From Pseudomonadota bacterium (lineage in GTDB: Bacteria > Campylobacterota > Campylobacteria > Campylobacterales > Sulfurospirillaceae): DNA of 37,013 bases. Positions 34,660-37,013 of this stretch are shown piece by piece. Under the pieces are notes generated by a model. It saw nothing but the letters and a program-made list of their open reading frames with translations. It had not been told where the DNA came from and searched no databases. The DNA lies in assembly GCA_017860615.1 (NCBI GenBank), contig JAGDMU010000018.1, forward strand, positions 1 to 37,013. Direction: 5' to 3'. Within the stretch, counting starts at the first letter, position 1. Each line of letters starts with the position of its first letter. Both the position numbers and the translations under genes were made by a program.

Positions 34660-34694
34660 AAATTAAAAACGCTAAGAGATTTTTTCTCTTAGCG
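34660..34694 (-). terminator. Rho-independent terminator of fabF-accA
   Basis: On the minus strand, CGCTAAGAGA, a five-A loop and TCTCTTAGCG form a perfect 10-bp stem (34670-34694) followed by TTTTTAATTTT. The left stem includes the accA stop codon and the last base of its final sense codon. It could also end the convergent cytochrome transcript, although no T-run follows on the plus strand. Confidence 0.85.
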
Positions 34695-35627
34695 CTCCTC
34701 ATAAGCTCCAATAGAAACAATGCGCTCATAACGCTTCACCATTCGCTCTTCGGGACTCAGTTTATCAAGTTCTTCTAAAGATTTTAAAAAATAATCTCCA
34801 AGTGCTCTTGCTGCACTCTCTTTATCGCGATGAGCACCAATAAGTGGCTCATCAATAATCGCATCAATCAAATTAAGCTGATGTAAGTCTTCAGCCGTAA
34901 TTTTCATTGCTTTTGTCGCATTTTCTTGCTTGCTGGGATCATTCCACAAAATGGCAGCACACCCTTCTGGTGAGATAACGGAAAATACGGAGTAACGCAT
35001 CATAGCAACGCGATCACTCACACCAATTGCTAAAGCTCCACCGCTTCCACCTTCTCCAATAACCACAGAGATACTTTTGGTATTCAGCTTACTTAACTCA
35101 AAAAGGTTTTTAGCAATCGCTTCACTTTGACCTCTCTCTTCTGCTGCAATTCCAGGATATGCACCTGGAGTGTCAATCAAGAAAAGAATCGGAAGATCAA
35201 ATTTTTCTGCCATTTTAGCAATTCTGAGTGCTTTACGGTAGCCTTCAGGATGGGGCATACCGAAATTTCGTTTGATTTTATTTTTAGTGCCACGGCCTTT
35301 TTGTTCGCCAACAACAATGACTTTGCGTTCCCCAATATAGCCGATATAAGAGACAATAGCAGCATCATCCGCAAAGTTACGATCGCCATGAATTTCATAA
35401 CTATCGCGTAAAAGAGCACGAATGTAATCAAGTGCATAAGGACGATCAGGATGACGTGCTAGTTGAAGTTTTTGATATTCACTTAAATTTTTATAGGTCT
35501 TCGAAATTTCTTTAGAAAGTGTTTTTTCTAAAATCTCAACAGCATGGCTATCGCCTTTGATTTTGGCGTTGGAAATATCCTCGTCAATCTGCTTAATCCC
35601 ATTCTCAAAATCCAAATAAGTCGCCAC
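34689..35627 (-). CDS. accA: Acetyl-CoA carboxylase carboxyltransferase alpha subunit
   Basis: A 312-residue cytosolic subunit that, with AccD, transfers the carboxyl group from biotin to acetyl-CoA, the committed step of fatty acid synthesis. Family features include [13 protein letters not shown] near 57-69, the [16 protein letters not shown] segment, [22 protein letters not shown] and [21 protein letters not shown] near 152-172, then [11 protein letters not shown]. It starts with GTG at 35627, with AAGGA upstream, 9 bases after the fabF stop, so it is co-transcribed with fabF. Confidence 0.95.
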   Translation of the reverse strand: MATYLDFENGIKQIDEDISNAKIKGDSHAVEILEKTLSKEISKTYKNLSEYQKLQLARHPDRPYALDYIRALLRDSYEIHGDRNFADDAAIVSYIGYIGERKVIVVGEQKGRGTKNKIKRNFGMPHPEGYRKALRIAKMAEKFDLPILFLIDTPGAYPGIAAEERGQSEAIAKNLFELSKLNTKSISVVIGEGGSGGALAIGVSDRVAMMRYSVFSVISPEGCAAILWNDPSKQENATKAMKITAEDLHQLNLIDAIIDEPLIGAHRDKESAARALGDYFLKSLEELDKLSPEERMVKRYERIVSIGAYEER

Positions 35628-35636
35628 TAGAATTCC

Positions 35637-36797
35637 TTATACACGCTTAAAGATAACCGAGCCATTCGTTCCGCCAAAGCCAAACGAGTTACTCATGGTA
35701 TATTCTGCTCTACATTTACGTGCTACATTTGGAATGTAGTCAAGATCACAATCAGGATCTGGATTTTCTAAATTAATGGTAGGAGGTAAAATTTCATCAC
35801 GCATTGCCATCAAACAAACAACCGCTTCAATGGCACCCGCTGCACCTAAACAGTGCCCAATTTGACCCTTAATAGAACTAATTTGTGGTACATTTGCACC
35901 AAAAACCTCTTTAATCGCTGCTGTTTCATTTTTATCGTTTGCTGGTGTACTGGTTCCATGTGCATTGATATAATCAATTTTAGGACGTCCTGCCATCTCA
36001 TACGCTGCTTTCATTGCACGAAGTGGACCGTCTAAACTTGGAGCAGTAATATGACTTGCATCGCCACTCTCGCCAAATCCAACTACCTCACCGTAAATGT
36101 GAGCACCACGCGCTACCGCGTCTTCATAAAATTCTAAAACAAGAGAGCCTGCACCTTCTCCCATAATAAATCCATCACGCTCTGCATCAAATGGGCGAGA
36201 AGCCTTTTTCGGGTCATCATTACGTGTAGAGAGTGCTTTCATAGCAGAAAAACCACCGATACCTGCTGCACAAATGGCTGCTTCTGCACCAACAACGAGC
36301 ATCTTTTTAGCGCCACCTGTCATCATTGTTTTAGTCGCATCACTGATCGCGTGCGTGCCCGCTGCACATGCCGTAACCGATGAAAGATTTGGACCTTTGA
36401 GTCCGTATTCAATGGAAACCATACCACCAAGCATGTTGATAAGTGCAGAAGGAATAAAGAAAGGAGAAATTTTACGTGGACCTGCACTGTTAACAATCAC
36501 AGAGTTTTTCTCAATAACGACTAAGCCACCAATACCTGAAGCTGAACTAACGCCAAATGATTCAGATTCAAAATCTTCAAATTTTGCATCGGCCATCGCC
36601 TCTTTAGCAGCTGCAAGTCCTAATTGAATAAAACGATCTGCTTTTTTAACCTCTTTGGGGTTCATAATCGTATTAGGGTCAAAGTCGGTGATTTCGCCAG
36701 CAATGGTAACAGAATGCTCGGTTGTGTCAAACGAACTAATGCTTTTAATGCCACATTGACCTTCAACGATAGCTTTAAAAGAACTCTCTTTATCCAA
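35637..36797 (-). CDS. fabF: 3-oxoacyl-ACP synthase II (FabF), lacking its native start and about 18 N-terminal residues
   Basis: FabF condenses malonyl-ACP with acyl-ACP in chain elongation. The catalytic triad is intact: Cys144 in [11 protein letters not shown], then His in [11 protein letters not shown] and His in [10 protein letters not shown] (numbered from the TTG at 36797). Compared with E. coli FabF, the first visible residues ([10 protein letters not shown]) align to about residue 19, so the first strand, equivalent to RRVVVTGLGMLSPVG, is missing. Upstream in frame there is only one codon (ATT) and then a TAA belonging to acpP sequence. The TTG has no ribosome-binding site and is not a credible native start. 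This copy is therefore 5'-truncated, by a real deletion or a sequence/assembly error. Confidence 0.85.
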   Translation of the reverse strand: MDKESSFKAIVEGQCGIKSISSFDTTEHSVTIAGEITDFDPNTIMNPKEVKKADRFIQLGLAAAKEAMADAKFEDFESESFGVSSASGIGGLVVIEKNSVIVNSAGPRKISPFFIPSALINMLGGMVSIEYGLKGPNLSSVTACAAGTHAISDATKTMMTGGAKKMLVVGAEAAICAAGIGGFSAMKALSTRNDDPKKASRPFDAERDGFIMGEGAGSLVLEFYEDAVARGAHIYGEVVGFGESGDASHITAPSLDGPLRAMKAAYEMAGRPKIDYINAHGTSTPANDKNETAAIKEVFGANVPQISSIKGQIGHCLGAAGAIEAVVCLMAMRDEILPPTINLENPDPDCDLDYIPNVARKCRAEYTMSNSFGFGGTNGSVIFKRV

Positions 36798-37013
36798 AAT
36801 TTATGTGCTTCAATGTAAGACATAGCATCTTTTACAGTGACGATTTTCTCAGCGTCAGTGTCTGGAATTTCAATGTCAAATTTCTCTTCGAGAGCCATAA
36901 CGAGTTCTACAACGTCCAAAGAATCTGCACCCAAATCTTCTACGAATTTTGAATCTTCTTTTACCTCGTCAGGATTTACATTTAATTGTTCAACAACAAC
37001 CGCTTTTACATCA
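36662..37013 (-). CDS. acpP: Acyl carrier protein, cut by the right window edge and fused out of frame to fabF sequence at its 3' end
   Basis: The frame enters from the right edge as [20 protein letters not shown], contains the phosphopantetheine site [10 protein letters not shown], and runs to [10 protein letters not shown] at 36800, where ACPs of this group normally end within a few residues. Instead of a stop, translation continues about 45 residues ([13 protein letters not shown] onwards) to a TGA at 36662-36664. Those residues are the fabF coding sequence read in the wrong frame. The core ACP four-helix domain is complete except for the start codon, which lies outside the window. Confidence 0.85.
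   Translation of the reverse strand, partial: DVKAVVVEQLNVNPDEVKEDSKFVEDLGADSLDVVELVMALEEKFDIEIPDTDAEKIVTVKDAMSYIEAHKFWIKRVLLKLSLKVNVALKALVRLTQPSILLPLLAKSPTLTLIRL

Noticed and set aside
36795-36797. TTG as a natural start codon for fabF
   Set aside because: No ribosome-binding site, and the protein would lack the first beta strand found in all KAS II enzymes; a truncation explains it better.
1-37013. CRISPR arrays, tRNA/rRNA genes, insertion sequences or prophage genes
   Set aside because: Intergenic gaps are short (maximum about 240 bases); I saw no regularly spaced repeats, cloverleaf sequences, transposase or integrase motifs, or phage proteins.

Overview
The window looks like chromosomal DNA of a Campylobacterota (Epsilonproteobacteria) species, most likely Sulfurospirillum or a close relative. 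This is inferred from gene content and protein style, not from a database search: the ADP-heptose/LPS core genes, ccoI-ccoS, a three-gene bc1 complex with a diheme petC, small periplasmic cytochromes, many c-di-GMP and chemotaxis proteins, moderately AT-rich DNA, and TATAAT -10 boxes that mostly lack a clear -35. Gene density is very high. The largest gene-free stretch is about 240 bases (13345-13584), and I saw no tRNA, rRNA, insertion sequence or CRISPR array.

Layout. (1) 1-7655, cell-surface glycans: the end of one gene, a glycosyltransferase and rfbC-rfbD (dTDP-rhamnose) on the plus strand. These converge on a minus-strand operon that reads TPR protein, gmhB, hldD, hldE, gmhA, heptosyltransferase and covers the ADP-L-glycero-D-manno-heptose pathway plus a transferase. 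(2) 7805-10885, respiration: a cytochrome c553-like protein, then ccoI-ccoS for cbb3 oxidase maturation. (3) 11028-17349, c-di-GMP: an EAL protein with a degenerate GGDEF domain, an EamA transporter, a tandem HD/HD-GYP protein, and a diguanylate cyclase with two periplasmic binding-protein domains. (4) 17424-21614: thiol peroxidase, the ribE-pgeF-small ORF unit and a chemoreceptor. (5) 21627-29364, a pyroglutamate module on the minus strand: histidine kinase, response regulator, TRAP transporter dctPQM and 5-oxoprolinase pxpABC, with almost every junction overlapping. (6) 29485-34648: mnmG, petABC (bc1 complex) and a class II-like cytochrome c. (7) 34689-37013: accA, fabF and acpP on the minus strand.

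How the genes work together. Region 5 reads as a sense-import-degrade unit. A double-Cache kinase senses an external ligand, and its PhoB-type regulator probably acts at a tandem 11-bp repeat in front of dctP. The TRAP system imports the substrate, most likely pyroglutamate, and PxpABC hydrolyses it to glutamate. Regions 2 and 6 together describe a quinol - bc1 - cytochrome c - cbb3 oxidase electron route.

Most notable observations. (a) acpP runs out of frame straight into a fabF that lacks its start codon and about the first 18 residues, which indicates a small deletion or an assembly error across two genes expected to be essential. (b) The pyroglutamate module and its candidate operator. 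(c) Two copies of a degenerate two-hairpin intergenic element, at about 8113-8213 and 13441-13527, not explained by any gene. (d) A diguanylate cyclase with tandem NMT1-like and PhnD-like sensor domains.
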